A stretch of DNA of 64,000 nucleotides from Doryteuthis pealeii (lineage: Eukaryota > Mollusca > Cephalopoda > Myopsida > Loliginidae). How positions within the stretch are numbered: position 1 is the stretch's first letter; every line of letters begins with the position of its first letter. The notes beneath the pieces were generated by a model. That model saw nothing but the letters and a program-made list of their open reading frames with translations. It made no database searches and was not told the origin of the DNA. Made by a program: the position numbers and the translations under genes. The DNA lies in contig CM042151.1 of the NCBI GenBank assembly GCA_023376005.1, forward strand, positions 78,452,696 through 78,516,695. The letters run 5' to 3'. This document shows, piece after piece, positions 11,216 through 22,053 of the stretch.

Positions 11216-12594
11216 GTATGATCAATTGTATCTTTCTCTCTCACTATAATCAGCCATTTACATGATCAGCAATTTATTTGCAACTGACTGTTTTGTGATT
11301 TGAAATCTTACTCTTTCTTTCTCACTTCTAAATTTATAACATATCTTTTCTCACATGTTATAATGAACTTTACAAAAATTACATTTTTGTACAAAGACTT
11401 ATGAAAGAACTTTGCCCGGTATTCTGCATTACCTTTTTGTAAACTTTATCTCAATACAAGATGTTTGTTTTAAAACTGAATTTTGTTTTTTATGCCAAGT
11501 GCTTACATAATTGAATGTTCTTATGGTGTGTTTTATGTTTTGAATGATATTTCATGAAGTTTAACTTTAAACTGGTGACCTCACAACTTATATCTAACAA
11601 TCCTGCATACTTTAACCACCATACCCTCATCTTTATTGTAGTATGTAAAAACACAAGTCTCATTGTTTTATGTGGTAGATTACATCTCAAACATCTATTT
11701 AAATTGTGGAAAGCAAGAAATATAACATATGGTTTTAAAATTGACTTGAATTACTGTACTGAAACAGAAAAATGTATGCTGGTAATTCATACCTGTAAAA
11801 TTTATTCAAATTTTGGAATGCAAGGAATATCAAAATTTAATTTGTGTGATGTTTAAATCAAATTATATAAAAATTGTATTTTAGAACTGGTGTGATTTGA
11901 AACCCCACTGATAGTTTGAGAATCCAGAGGCATAACCAATCAGCCACATAAACAATTAAATGCACATGTGTGTGAATAGATTCTAATTTATACAATAAAG
12001 AGCATCATGTCTTATTTTTTTTAATGATTTCATGATTAGCATTTTGTATGGAACTACTTCGTACTCTGTCTGCATATGTGTTACTTTTTTCCAAGTCTGG
12101 AATCTTACTGTTTTGACATGGTATTTTAAATCTCAAACATCTATTTAAATTGTGGAAAGCAAAGAAAATAGAAATTTGATTCATGAAAATATGATGCTGA
12201 AACAAACCAAATTATATAAAACTGCAATTATTTAAGTTTTAATGTAATAAAATTTATATTAAATTAAAAACACTAATGAAACAAAATAAGAATGCAGATA
12301 AAAAGATCTGAAAGTGGGGTATAATTGAAAAATTGAACAACTTTGAAACTAACTCTCCCATCATTTTCCTTCACTCCTGGCTTTCATAGCTGATTTTTCC
12401 TAATTTAACTAGTTAGTTAAATTTTTTAATTTAACTAACTAGTTAAATTAGGAAAAATCAGCTGGAATAAAATTACAGTGCAGGAATAAAATTACAATCA
12501 TTTCTTAGTGGATTTATCATAAGATTTATCCCATAGATTTTTGCCCATATTCATTAAGATAAAAATCAAACAATTAGAAATCAATAATACCAGG
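11216..12594. other. AT-rich spacer with one internal direct repeat and a hairpin
   Basis: Positions 11,683-11,724 and 12,128-12,169 are near-identical direct repeats containing CTCAAACATCTATTTAAATT and GTGGAAAGCAA. Short frames here have no recognisable protein features. The perfect hairpin at 12,388-12,463 is listed separately. Confidence 0.5.
12388..12463. repeat. Perfect 34-bp inverted repeat with 8-nt loop
   Basis: Arms 12,388-12,421 and 12,430-12,463 are exact complements around TTTTTTAA. The arms start AGCTGATTTTTCCTAATT and contain overlapping AACTAGTTAGTTAA, itself nearly palindromic. It could be a small foldback element; no target-site duplication was found. Confidence 0.9.
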
Positions 12595-12995
12595 CACATC
12601 TATTAATAATGGAGATTTGCTTCCAGTTTTTGTCTGTAACAAAAACTATGTCACTGCTTACGTCACATTACCCAAAATCATCATAACATAGAATAAATAC
12701 ACTCAAAATTTGAACATGCAACATTAGACAGTTCTCATTGTTTTTTAAAACAAGTTTTAATAAATATATGATTGGTATTATATATCTATATATAGTTTGT
12801 TTTATTTTTAAAAATAGTTAAAGTTTACATTTCAAATTGTTTTATTTTTTTTAATCCTTTAATGAATTTGATGATTTTACTTACTTAGGGTTACAAACTT
12901 GCTGACATTGAATTTTTAACTCCCACCCTTCAGGCAATATGTTTCAAAAATCTATTTTTACATCGCCCCGAGGGTGTTTTTTATTTTGCTAGTAT
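12595..12995 (+). repeat. Interspersed repeat R4
   Basis: Begins ACATCTATTAATAATGGAG and ends TTTTATTTTGCTAGT. It matches 25,627-26,025 along its whole length with scattered substitutions and is inverted relative to 10,090-10,518. It carries TTCCAGTTTTTGTCTGTAAC and TATATCTATATATAGTTTG. Together with the inverted copy it brackets the promoter-like module at 10.93-11.2 kb. Confidence 0.75.
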
Positions 12996-13744
12996 TTATC
13001 AAAATCAAATCTTTAATATCAATATGCAAATTAGCCTTCCTGTTCACACTGCAAACCATTATTTTATTGAATATATAAATACACTTGCATGTTATTAATA
13101 TTATGTTGATAAGAGCAACAGTATTAATAAAAAAATTTATTAATAATTGAGATGAGATTTAAATAAAAAATAAATTCAAGGCGAATATGATGTAAATAAC
13201 CAAGGGAACTGTGACTTGAGTAGTGATATAGTTTCAGTTACAGACAGAAAAATACACAATTTTCTCCATTACAAGCTAAAATGGCACAAACATTTACCTA
13301 CTTAAAAAAAAAAAAATCTGATGAATTCCTTTGATGAATTCAAGAGCACATTTATGTAATATTAGTTATTATTGTTATAAACCTTTTTATTGTTGTTTTT
13401 TATCATATTATTATTATTTTCTACATATTTATCTATTCATATGATTTGATTTTATTTATTTTTATGTATAAAGCTTTTTGGGAATTTATTTTAGTCTTTG
13501 TAGTCATTAGTTTGTAGCTGGCTTAATAAGTATTTATTTTCATGTCTAAACTTTGATATGAGTTCTGATCATTTGTTGAGTAGTTTGTTTTCCTCAGAGA
13601 AGGTTATTATTGTTGATTTTTTTCCTAGGCAGTTTGCAGTGTCTAGATATATTGTTATATGCTGCTGCTTTTTCCTTATTTTCCAGGTTATTTTTGGTGT
13701 GTTTTGAATTTTTGGTTTCCCAAATGTTTGATAGTGTTGTGCTG

Positions 13745-13775
<31 letters not shown>

Positions 13776-14574
13776 TAATATATATATATATATGGGGCCA
13801 TTATATAAAACTAAGTATTTATATAAAGTTATCATGCTAATCTAAATCCGTAAAAATACCATATGACCACCAATAACTCAAAAACAAAAGCAGAAATGAT
13901 TTTTCAATGATTGTCCTTTGAAATTTAAAGGAAAATATTTTTATTTTCTTCAATCAAATAATCTTTTTGGAGAAAAAAGAATGTCTTCTATTTTTCTATA
14001 CAACTATAAAGAATATTTTCTCACTAGCACACTTACAAGTGATCATTTGAATTTATAATGCAAGGCTACACACATAGGAATAATATAATTTCTTAAAATT
14101 ATATTCTTAAACTGGAAGTCCATTAAAATGCAGGTCCATATCTCACTCTCACTCTCTCTCTCTCAGAACATTTATCTTCCTATCATTCTCACCATCATTC
14201 TTTCTGTCTATTTCTATTTCTCTCATAGCTTTTCTCTTCCTATCATTCTTACCTTTATTCTTTCTATATCTCGAATTCCCTCTCTCTTTCTCTCATATCA
14301 TTTATCTTCCTTCTTTTAATCTGTTTATCTTTCATTCTTTCCTGCTCTAATTATCATTCCCCATTCTGACTCTCTCTCAGAGCATTTATCATTATTTTTC
14401 TGTCTCACTCCCCCCCCCCTCTCTCTCTCTCTCTCATATCATTTATCTTCCTATCCTTCTTTTAATTTGTTCTTCTTTCATTCTTTCCTCCTCTAATTAT
14501 CATTCTACATTCTGACTGACCATTTGCCAGAATGGCACAAATCCTACAACTCTTGTACATGCGTTTTCATGTGT
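12996..14574. other. Spacer with TA and CT microsatellites, no gene
   Basis: Contains a (TA)n tract at 13,744-13,794 with an inner ATATATAATATATAATAT irregularity. A long pyrimidine-rich stretch runs from about 14,139 to 14,500, made of CTCTCT runs alternating with imperfect repeats of a CATTTATCTTCCTATCATTCT-like unit. Open frames across both are products of the simple repeats. Nothing else was recognised. Confidence 0.6.
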
Positions 14575-14616
14575 TTTATACAGTTGATTGTACTGAAAAT
14601 AAAAATAGTTTCTTTT

Positions 14617-14798
14617 CCTGCACGTTTTCAAGTGTGAAATCCATGGAAATCCTAATCCTCACAAATTTATATATCATGTCTCACACCATATTTTTTAATT
14701 AAAAATTTAAATTCATATATTGCAAAATTAAGGTTTTGAGTGCAAATTTTAAAACTGGAACAATGTGAAAAAGATTAGCCACACACTTTACAAGTATA
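14617..14798 (-). pseudogene. Decayed zinc fingers just past the ZNF1 stop
   Basis: Only 10 bases beyond the ZNF1 stop, the minus strand at 14,775-14,798 and onward reads LYTCKVCG, a stop, then SFSHCSS: a finger half-site in another frame. Further down, about 14,617-14,660 reads FPWISHLKTC, resembling the FxxxSHLKTH half of a finger. An equivalent relic lies past the ZNF2 stop at 31,336-31,400. The array was therefore longer in an ancestor and has been shortened by a frameshift and decay. Confidence 0.65.
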
Positions 14799-14808
14799 GA
14801 GCCTTTTT

Positions 14809-16611
14809 TTAACAAGGAAAAGTTTTATCTCCTATGTGTGTTTGCATGTGTGTTTTTAATGCTGAACCCACAGAAAATGCTGATCCACATATTTCACAAG
14901 TGTAGGGTTTCTCTCCGGTATGTTTCCGATTATGTGTTCTTAATTGGAATCGATTTGCAAATGCTGATCCACATACATCACAAGTGTAGGGTTTCTCTCC
15001 AGTGTGTGTTCGAACATGTCTTTTTAAATGTGATCTGCTTCCAAATGCTGATCCACATACTTCACAAGTGTAAGGTTTCTCTCCAGTGTGTGTTTGCATG
15101 TGGCATTTTAAAGTTGCATGTAATGAAAATGCTGATCCACAAACTTCACATGCATAGGGTTTCTCTCCAGTGTGTGTTCGCATATGTGATTTTAAGGCTG
15201 AGCCATTTGGAAATGCTGATCCACAGACTTCACAAGTGTAGGGTCTCTCTTTAGAGTGTATTTGCATGTGTTGCTTTAAACGAGAACTGTGTGAAAATGC
15301 TGAGCCACATACTTTACAAACAAAAGGTTTATCACCAGTATGTTTTTGCATGTGTATTTTCAAATAGTACTTTGATGCAAATGCTGATCCACATATGCCA
15401 CAAGAGAAAGGTTTCTCTCCTGTGTGTGTTTGCATGTGCTTTTTTAAAGTAGAATTGTTTGCAAATGCTGATCCACATATTTCACAACCGAAGGGTTTCT
15501 CACCAGTGTGTGTTCGCATGTGTGTTTTTAAAGCAGTAGAAAATGAAAACCCTGATCCACAAATTTCACAAAAGAAATCTTTCTCTCCAGAGTGTCTTTG
15601 CATGTGGCTTTTTAAAGCAGCAGAATATGAAAATGCTAATCCACATTCTTCACAAATGTAGGGTTTCTCTCCAGTGTGTGTCCGAATATGTCTTTTTAAA
15701 TGTGATCTGTTTGCAAATGCTTGTCCACATACTTCACAAGTATGCGGTTTCTCTCCAGTGTGTGTTAACATGTGACTTTTTAAAGTTGAATACAATGAAA
15801 ATGATTTTCCACACACTTCACAGTCATAAGGTTTCTCTCCAGTGTGTGTTCTCATATGAGCTTTCAAAAGTGAACAAACAGAAAATGATGTACCACAAAC
15901 TTCACAGGTGTAGGGTTTCTCTCCAGTGTGTGTTCGCATATGTTTTTTTAAACCAGAACAGCCGGCAAATCCAATGCCACACACTTTACAAGTAAAGGGT
16001 CTCTCTCCAGTATGTGAACGCTTGTGTATTTTAAAATAGGAGCTAGTTGCAAATGATGATCCACATACTTCACAAGTGTAGGGTTTCTCTCCAGTGTGTA
16101 TTCGCATATGTTTTTTTAAACTGGAATTTATTGCAAATGCTGATCCACATATTTCACAAGGATAAGGTTTTTCCCCTGTGTGTGTTCGCATGTGTATTTT
16201 CATTTGGGAACTACTTGAAAATGCTGCTTTACACACTTCACAAATGTACGGCTTTTCTCCAGTGTGTGATCGCATGTGAGTTTTCAAATAGGACTTCTGT
16301 GCAAAGCTTGAATCACACACTTCACAAGTATAGGGTTTCTCCCCAGAGTGGGTCCGGAAGTGTGCTTTTAATATTGACTTTGTGGTAAATGATGTTCCAC
16401 ACACTTCACAAGAATATGGTTTCTCTCCAGTGTGAGTTCGCATGTGAACTTTTAGATCAGAGTTCCTTGAAAATGAGGATCCACATATTTCACAACTATG
16501 TGGTTTCTCTCTAGTGTGTGTTTGCATATGTGTTTTTAAATGTGATTTCTGTGAAAATGCTGACCCACACACTTCACAAGTGTGGGATTTTTCTCTAGTG
16601 TGCATTTGCAT
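14809..16611 (-). CDS. ZNF1: C2H2 zinc-finger protein, 21 fingers
   Basis: Predicted nuclear DNA-binding protein of 600 residues made almost wholly of fingers. Twenty-one C-x2-C-x12-H-x3-H fingers run in unbroken succession, joined by mostly canonical TGEKPY/F linkers, ending HIGDKTFPC and a stop. I start at the ATG at 16,609-16,611, the first in-frame ATG. The open frame extends 24 codons further upstream, but only from a GTG, through a degenerate half-finger (FSNNSLLKEQ, first His lost), to a TGA at 16,690-16,692. No KRAB, BTB, SCAN or other effector domain is present. The gene is intronless within the coding part. Helix positions 2 and 3 are often Ser. The target sequence cannot be read from this. 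Confidence 0.93.
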   Translation of the reverse strand: MQMHTREKSHTCEVCGSAFSQKSHLKTHMQTHTREKPHSCEICGSSFSRNSDLKVHMRTHTGEKPYSCEVCGTSFTTKSILKAHFRTHSGEKPYTCEVCDSSFAQKSYLKTHMRSHTGEKPYICEVCKAAFSSSSQMKIHMRTHTGEKPYPCEICGSAFAINSSLKKHMRIHTGEKPYTCEVCGSSFATSSYFKIHKRSHTGERPFTCKVCGIGFAGCSGLKKHMRTHTGEKPYTCEVCGTSFSVCSLLKAHMRTHTGEKPYDCEVCGKSFSLYSTLKSHMLTHTGEKPHTCEVCGQAFANRSHLKRHIRTHTGEKPYICEECGLAFSYSAALKSHMQRHSGEKDFFCEICGSGFSFSTALKTHMRTHTGEKPFGCEICGSAFANNSTLKKHMQTHTGEKPFSCGICGSAFASKYYLKIHMQKHTGDKPFVCKVCGSAFSHSSRLKQHMQIHSKERPYTCEVCGSAFPNGSALKSHMRTHTGEKPYACEVCGSAFSLHATLKCHMQTHTGEKPYTCEVCGSAFGSRSHLKRHVRTHTGEKPYTCDVCGSAFANRFQLRTHNRKHTGEKPYTCEICGSAFSVGSALKTHMQTHIGDKTFPC

Positions 16612-16786
16612 TTGTTCTTTCAACAGCGAATTATTTGAAAATGTGTTTTTAAATATCAATTTGAAGAAAATGCATAGCTTCACAAGTTTTCACCAAATGT
16701 CTTTGCTTGCTCGTCTTAAAAAACACCCTGTTTTCCATATATTTACATCTTGTATCAATTCATTTCTTCTCTTCTGCAATTCATAT
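16612..16786 (-). other. ZNF1 5' leader of the coding exon, with 3' splice site
   Basis: On the minus strand the exon is predicted to begin at 16,786 after TTTTTAATCAACAG. The first exon bases (ATATGAATTG) align with those of ZNF3 (ATATCAATTG) and ZNF2 (GTGTCAATTG), which supports the junction. The TGA at 16,690-16,692 is in frame with the finger array. A second, near-identical acceptor region lies 565 bp upstream at 17,341-17,465 and could be an alternative or defunct exon start. Confidence 0.6.
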
Positions 16787-17726
16787 CTGTTGATTAAAAA
16801 TAAATATTATTAAATAAAAGAGGATAAGGATGTATTCTTTATCATTATAAATCAATGAAACACAGTCTATCTATCTTTCAATAAATTCCAGCCTATGTTA
16901 CAATTAATATTCATTCATAGAATTTTTTACACAACTGTTTGCAAAACAAAATTATATGGAATATAAATTGAATATGTGTATTTTTATTTTTCCTTTTTTT
17001 ATTCATCAGAAACAAAGAAAAATGTAAAAAGAAATGAGAAAAAATGTTTTTCCTCCAACATCTAAATCAGTAAATTAAGTTTGAAACACTTTCATACCTA
17101 AAAAGAAACAACAAATAGAATGAAATATGAGAGAGAACGCATGGCACCAATAAGCTAATATGGTCCTAATCTTTGAAAAAGAAATTATCTACAACCTCCT
17201 AGACAAATCTAGCATGAAACTTAGCATATAGATTCCTTTCACTTCAAAGAGAGAAAGGAAATATGAGAGAGATACCATAGATAAGTAAGTTGATAACAGT
17301 ATGGGTCATATTGTATGTTTTAGGGTAAATTAATATATTTGCAATTCATATCTGTTGATAATAAATATAATTAGATAAAAGGGAATCAGGATATATTTTT
17401 TATGATTATAAATTTATAAAACACTATTTCTATTTCAGTTAATTCCAGCCTTTCTCTTCATTATTTTTCATTATATTTCTGATATCATTGGACTGACATA
17501 TCAGTTTGAATTAGTTCGTTTTACATGGAAATTAAAATTTATTTTTTATTTTTTCATTTTCCTTTTTTTGTGAATTTGTTTTTTTGGAAAATGTCATTGT
17601 GTGCTATGCAAAAATCGTTTTCTCTTCGATTGTGAACATTGCTTTTAATATTGAGTTACAGTCAATTCTTTGTAAAACTAATAAAGATTTTTTTAAGAAA
17701 GTTGATTTAAGTAAAAAATATGAATG

Positions 17727-17730
<4 letters not shown>

Positions 17731-17770
<40 letters not shown>
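17731..17770. repeat. (TA)n microsatellite
   Basis: About twenty uninterrupted AT dinucleotides within the predicted ZNF1 intron. Confidence 0.95.
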
Positions 17771-17772
<2 letters not shown>

Positions 17773-17989
17773 CATGAGCAAAAAGGGGGATATCTCAATG
17801 TTTATATAAGGTTATGTTATCTCTTTTTGAATATATCAATACATACTAATTTATGATTTAGGCAAAGTTATGGAAGCCTACATGTGTAAAAGTTTCATAC
17901 AAAAAAGTTACATGGCATAGCCAAAACATGTAAGAAAAATAACAATACAACAAGGATATGCACACTGAACAGAGTAAAAATCCGAATAT

Positions 17990-18680
17990 TAAATTTAAAA
18001 AAAGGGGGGGATAACTTATGTCTCTTTAGTCTTCCATAAAAAAAAGAACTATTGTTAGTAATAATTTTTTAAATATATAAAAATCTTGGAAAATGTGTTG
18101 CTTAAAATTGCACATTTTAAAACTTATATTTTTAAATAGATTACATAGAGCTTTGTCTCTGGCAAAAATATTGACTTCAACATGGATGCTTCCAAATGCT
18201 TAAAATTTACTAAATTTTTAAGTGCATAAAAATAAACCAATTGAATCAGAGAAAATACCATTTTTTGCATCAATTCAAAGAAAAATATTACTTTTAAAAC
18301 TACGAAAAAAAATAAAGAAATGAAAATAAAAACATGTACATAGATAATTTTTTGTGTTTTAAGAAAATAAATCAAAAATTTTCCAATTACTTTTTTCAGG
18401 TATTGAATTTTTATTTTTTTTTATATGTTCTTCGGGATTACATCTTTCTAAAAATGTAAAAATTAGGGACTGGAAATTTTTTTCCTCAACTGCCCCCTAT
18501 GTTTTGAATTGATAAAATACTTATTTTTTCAATTTAAAAAAAATAAAATAAGCTATTCATTATAAAAAGTCATCAATGAATAAAACAGTGAAAATATCAT
18601 TAAAATTGGACAATTCACTGATTTTTGGTAATAGTTTGAAAATTTAAAATAAGTTTATTACCTCCCCTTATGGAGAGTGT
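17990..18680 (+). repeat. Block P, copy 1 (shared by the ZNF introns)
   Basis: Aligns with 37,180-37,840 and 51,525-52,112 in the same orientation relative to the ZNF genes, and inverted with 39,420-39,850. Shared landmarks are GTTAGTAATAATTTTT, TCAATTCAAAGAAAAATATT, TTAGGGACTGGAA and ATTTTTGGTAAT. Its presence in all three ZNF introns suggests it was duplicated with the genes, though the inverted copy shows it can also stand alone. Confidence 0.7.
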
Positions 18681-19789
18681 CTATATAATATATAGACACT
18701 CTCTCTAAATATAGTATATATGTATGTGTGTGTGTGTGTGTGTGTGTGTATTCAGTGAAAAACGAATGCATTTTTGATATTCCTTGTTTTGCTGAATTGA
18801 AGTGAATCTAAATAAATATTCACAATATAAATTATTAGTATCCATTTTTTTCTTTCTTAATTCTATTTTATTTATTTTTGTATGTGTGTGTGAGTTAGGG
18901 ATTCAGGTTGTAAAATAGCTTTTTAAGGATAAAGAGTGCCAGTTGGCAAGTATGGTGAACCTAAATACAAAAATTAACAGAACAATCTTAATACTGATTC
19001 ACATATAATTGATATTGTTTTCTTGTCCCCATGTGCATGCATGTGTGAGTGGGCATTAAAATTTAAATGGTGTTTCTATTTAGATTATTAAAAAAAACTC
19101 GTAGGGAAGTACAATCTGCCCTGTTACCCCCCCCCCTATATTTAACACAATGAAACTTGAATTAAGTTTAATAAAGATAAGAGTCCGGTTAATTTTATCA
19201 GAAGATTTTTATAAGTTCCTATACATGATTTTTTTTTTTGTAAAAAAAACATGAATCCTGAATTCTGCTAAAAATTGTCATAATGTCATTCTTTTTCAAA
19301 CATTTACTTGCCTTTTTAATTGAATTGCCAAGAAAAAAGTTGTTTTTTTGTTTGTTTTTTTCTTTTAAAGAAATCTTCTGATATAATTATTCAGACTCTT
19401 GTCTTTATAGAAAAAAGAATTAAAAATCGTTTTTTTTTTCCGGTTTATTTTTCAGATTTCATAAAACAGAATAGAGGGAGTGAGACCCTGTAAAAAAATT
19501 CCTCTAATATATTTTTAGAAAAAACCTATTTTAAACACATTTTTATCAACAGGTGAATAATTACCGAAATTTATGTGAAAATTTGAATCTTGATTGATTT
19601 TTTATAGAATTAAAAAAAAGGCCGGTAATCAAAGCTTGTTTCTGTCTACATTAAATTTCAATTGATTTAGTGGTGCGAAAATGTAAACATTGTTTTCGTT
19701 CATAATTTTCATTATTTCCATAAGCTGAAATTCAAAAAAGAAATCATCAGGAATTTTTTAATGTTTCTTCGTTTGAATGGTCCAAAAAT

Positions 19790-20220
19790 GTTTGGTTATA
19801 ACTTGCAAATCGTTATCAAAATTAAAACGGAAACTTATTTGGTGGTGATCCATGACAGTTTAACTACAGTGTATGAATGAACTTTTTTGCGAATTGGGTT
19901 ATGGTTTAGGAGTTTGGGGATTAAGGTTGTTTTTAATTACATATTGCTTAAAAAAACATTTAATATTGAAAAACATTTTTTTAAACCACGTTCAATTGAA
20001 ATTATACATTGCAATATTAACACAAACAAGTGAGACTAATGTGTCTACTGTTGGATTCAATAATTAATTTAAATGGTTGATTAAATGTATAGTAATTTGT
20101 TTGTTTTTTTGTTTTTTTTTTGTTTTGTTTTTTGTTCTTTTTTAGTTAAACTGTCGTAGATCATCTACAAATAAGTTTCCGTTTTAATTTTGACGACGAT
20201 TTTTCAAGTTTAACCAAATT
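19790..20220. mobile_element. Foldback element inserted in R1
   Basis: Left end AACTTGCAAATCGTTATC, then AAAATTAAAACGGAAAC; the right end is the inverse (GTTTCCGTTTTAATTTTGAC at about 20,177-20,196). The inner arms GATCCATGACAGTTTAACTA and AGTTAAACTGTCGTAGATC are also inverted. The related R1 copy at 2.2 kb lacks it. Single or paired ends of the same family occur at 20,843-20,905, 54,169-54,195 and 55,019-55,055. Confidence 0.65.
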
Positions 20221-20619
20221 TTGAAGATAATATTAACCTTTATTCCAGTTTCATTGTGTTAAGTATGGTGTGTGAGTAAATTTGTCACGACAGATTGGAC
20301 ATCCCTGGGAACCTAAATACAAAAATTAACTGAACAATCTAAAGAACCTGGACATTATCAATTATACTTATTATAATACTGATTCACGTATAATTAATAT
20401 TGTTTTTTTTTGTTATTTTTGTTAACTCACATTCCCCCATGTGTGTGCGTGTGTTAGTGGGCATTCATTAAAACTTCTGTTTAGAAGTAAAAAAAAAAAC
20501 AAAAAAAACTTCTTAATTATACATTACACCGGTACTCAAAATAGAAAAAAAATGTCGTGGTTGGAAAGTATGGCAAAAAGCTAAGCTTGGAAAATTTTGA
20601 CGACGATTTGCAACATATC

Positions 20620-20766
20620 AAACTAAAATCAGGTAAGTAATTGTTTTATTTCATTCATTTAACGATTCTTTAAATATTTTCTAAATTGCACATAAATGTC
20701 TCAGTTTAGAAAATATTTCAAGATTCGCTAAATAAATGAAATAAAACAATTACTAACCTGACTTAC
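20620..20766. repeat. Inverted repeat, arms about 62 bp
   Basis: The left arm (about 20,626-20,690) contains AGTAATTGTTTTATTTCATT and CTTTAAATATTTTCTAAA. The right arm (about 20,700-20,765) is the near-perfect complement, with a loop of about 14 nt. It is flanked on both sides by the GACGACGATTTGCAA terminus, so it may be nested inside a foldback element. Confidence 0.75.
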
Positions 20767-20842
20767 CAAAAAAAAAAAAAAAAAGGCCAAGTATTTTGAA
20801 TCGGATTTTTTAAAAATTAATTTTAATTTCAAAATTTAGTCT

Positions 20843-20910
20843 GATGTGTTGCAAATCGTGGTCAAAATTTTCCGTTTTAATTTTGACGACGATTTGCAAG
20901 TTTTGCCTGA
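20843..20910. repeat. Small inverted repeat of the GACGACGATTTGCAA terminus
   Basis: TTGCAAATCGTGGTCAAAA and, immediately after a short AT spacer, TTTTGACGACGATTTGCAA face each other. These look like two abutting ends of the same foldback family with the interior lost. Confidence 0.65.
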
Positions 20911-21554
20911 TAAACTTGATTACAAAAATTAACTGAACGATTTTAATATTATTATAAAATACATAAAACTTATTTATGTGTAACAACCGGCATTTCGTTG
21001 AAATCAAAATGAGAATTTATTTCATGAAATCTTGTGAAATTTTTCCGATAATTCTTCGTTTTCTATTTTCTTTTTTACAAGAAAACTTTTTAAATTCCTC
21101 TTCGATGCAATTGAATAGGTTCACAAATAATTTCATTAAATTTCAATCTTATTAGATGATATACCATTAAAAACAAAGCGAATAAAAATGGGAAAATCTT
21201 CGTAAATTATTTGAATTTGATTGTTTAATGTTCTAAATTTTTGTTTGATGTTTTTCCTCGGATTTTCCTTTTGTTTATTGTTTAAGAAAAGAAAAACTAT
21301 TTGAAATGGAAATACTTTTGTTTTTATTTTGTAAGCTGGACGAAAATAATCTTATATATAAGATTTTTCCGTTTTTTCTCTTTGTTGGTAATGGTATGAA
21401 ATTCGATAGAATTAAAGTAACTTTTCAATCAGATTTAAATGGACTTTTATTGACTTGTATCAAACCTGTAAAATTACCTGCGATTCCTTACTAGTGAAAT
21501 GCAACCTGAAAGATGAAAACATTCCTATATAAATTCAGCGAAAGTATTACTTAC

Positions 21555-21770
21555 TTGATTCTGTTTTCTTTCATTTTATTTGTCTTATTTAAAACAATTC
21601 AAAATTTTCGTAAAAGAAGAAGGTTTTAAACTTTTGATAAACTGAAATTTCCTGAGTTCAGTTTAAAAAAAAAAAATTAACATTAACAAGGTCTCTCTCC
21701 ACTGGACTCGATGATTTGTTTATAGCGTCCAACAAGCGGAAGTCAAGGGAGATAATTCAGAGAAACTCGT
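21555..21770 (-). promoter_or_regulatory. Predicted ZNF1 first exon and promoter region
   Basis: On the minus strand a strong donor, ATCAA|GTAAGTAAT, ends the exon at 21,555. Upstream of it lies the motif AATTATCTCCCTTGAC (21,742-21,757), found at a similar place before the donors of ZNF2, ZNF3 and an inverted module at 54.76 kb. The exon has an ATG at 21,572-21,574. Joined to the next exon at 16,786, that frame stays open for 38 codons, then meets a single TGA in frame with the finger array. The transcription start cannot be fixed by eye. Confidence 0.55.
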
Positions 21771-22053
21771 GTTTTTTGTTTTGTTTTTGTTTTTAGTCAG
21801 CAAAGTTAAGATTTGCTCAATGGAAATTTTAAACTTTCTCAATTCATTTTTTTTTAATTTTTCATCGGTAAATGACTTTTTTTTTCTTTTTCTTTTCTTT
21901 TAAGTGAAAATTTACTGGACCGATATAAATCAGATAATGTTTTCCTAATATGAAGATTGCCTTACCATTCAAAGGACTTATGATTATAAATAAAATACTC
22001 ATGGATTTTATTTAATAAATTTTGACCAATTGTACATTGCTCAAAAAATGAAT

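Larger units (their letters stand above)
16787..21554 (-). other. Predicted ZNF1 intron (4.77 kb), repeat-filled
   Basis: Runs from a GTAAGTA donor (first base 21,554) to the CAG acceptor at 16,787. Contents include a duplicated acceptor region (17,341-17,465), (TA)n at 17,731-17,770, and block P at 17,990-18,680, also found in ZNF2 and ZNF3 introns. Further on are a hairpin around TATAGACACTCTCT at 18,675-18,705, (TG)n at 18,719-18,750, and R1-related repeats at 18,955-19,170, 19,375-19,790 and 20,240-20,480. Two foldbacks and a hairpin lie at 19.79-20.91 kb. The stretch 20,911-21,554 is plain AT-rich sequence. No coding exon is visible. Confidence 0.55.

Noticed and set aside
13744..13794. 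Regulatory TATA cluster
   Set aside because: A plain (TA)n microsatellite without supporting promoter elements or a downstream gene.
14838..16388. Several plus-strand open frames of 80-150 codons opposite ZNF1 (and similar ones opposite ZNF2, ZNF3 and ZNF5)
   Set aside because: They are antisense shadows of the repeated finger codons (recurring HKCRVSLQCVF-type strings mirror the CEVCG and TGEKP codons) and have no independent protein features.
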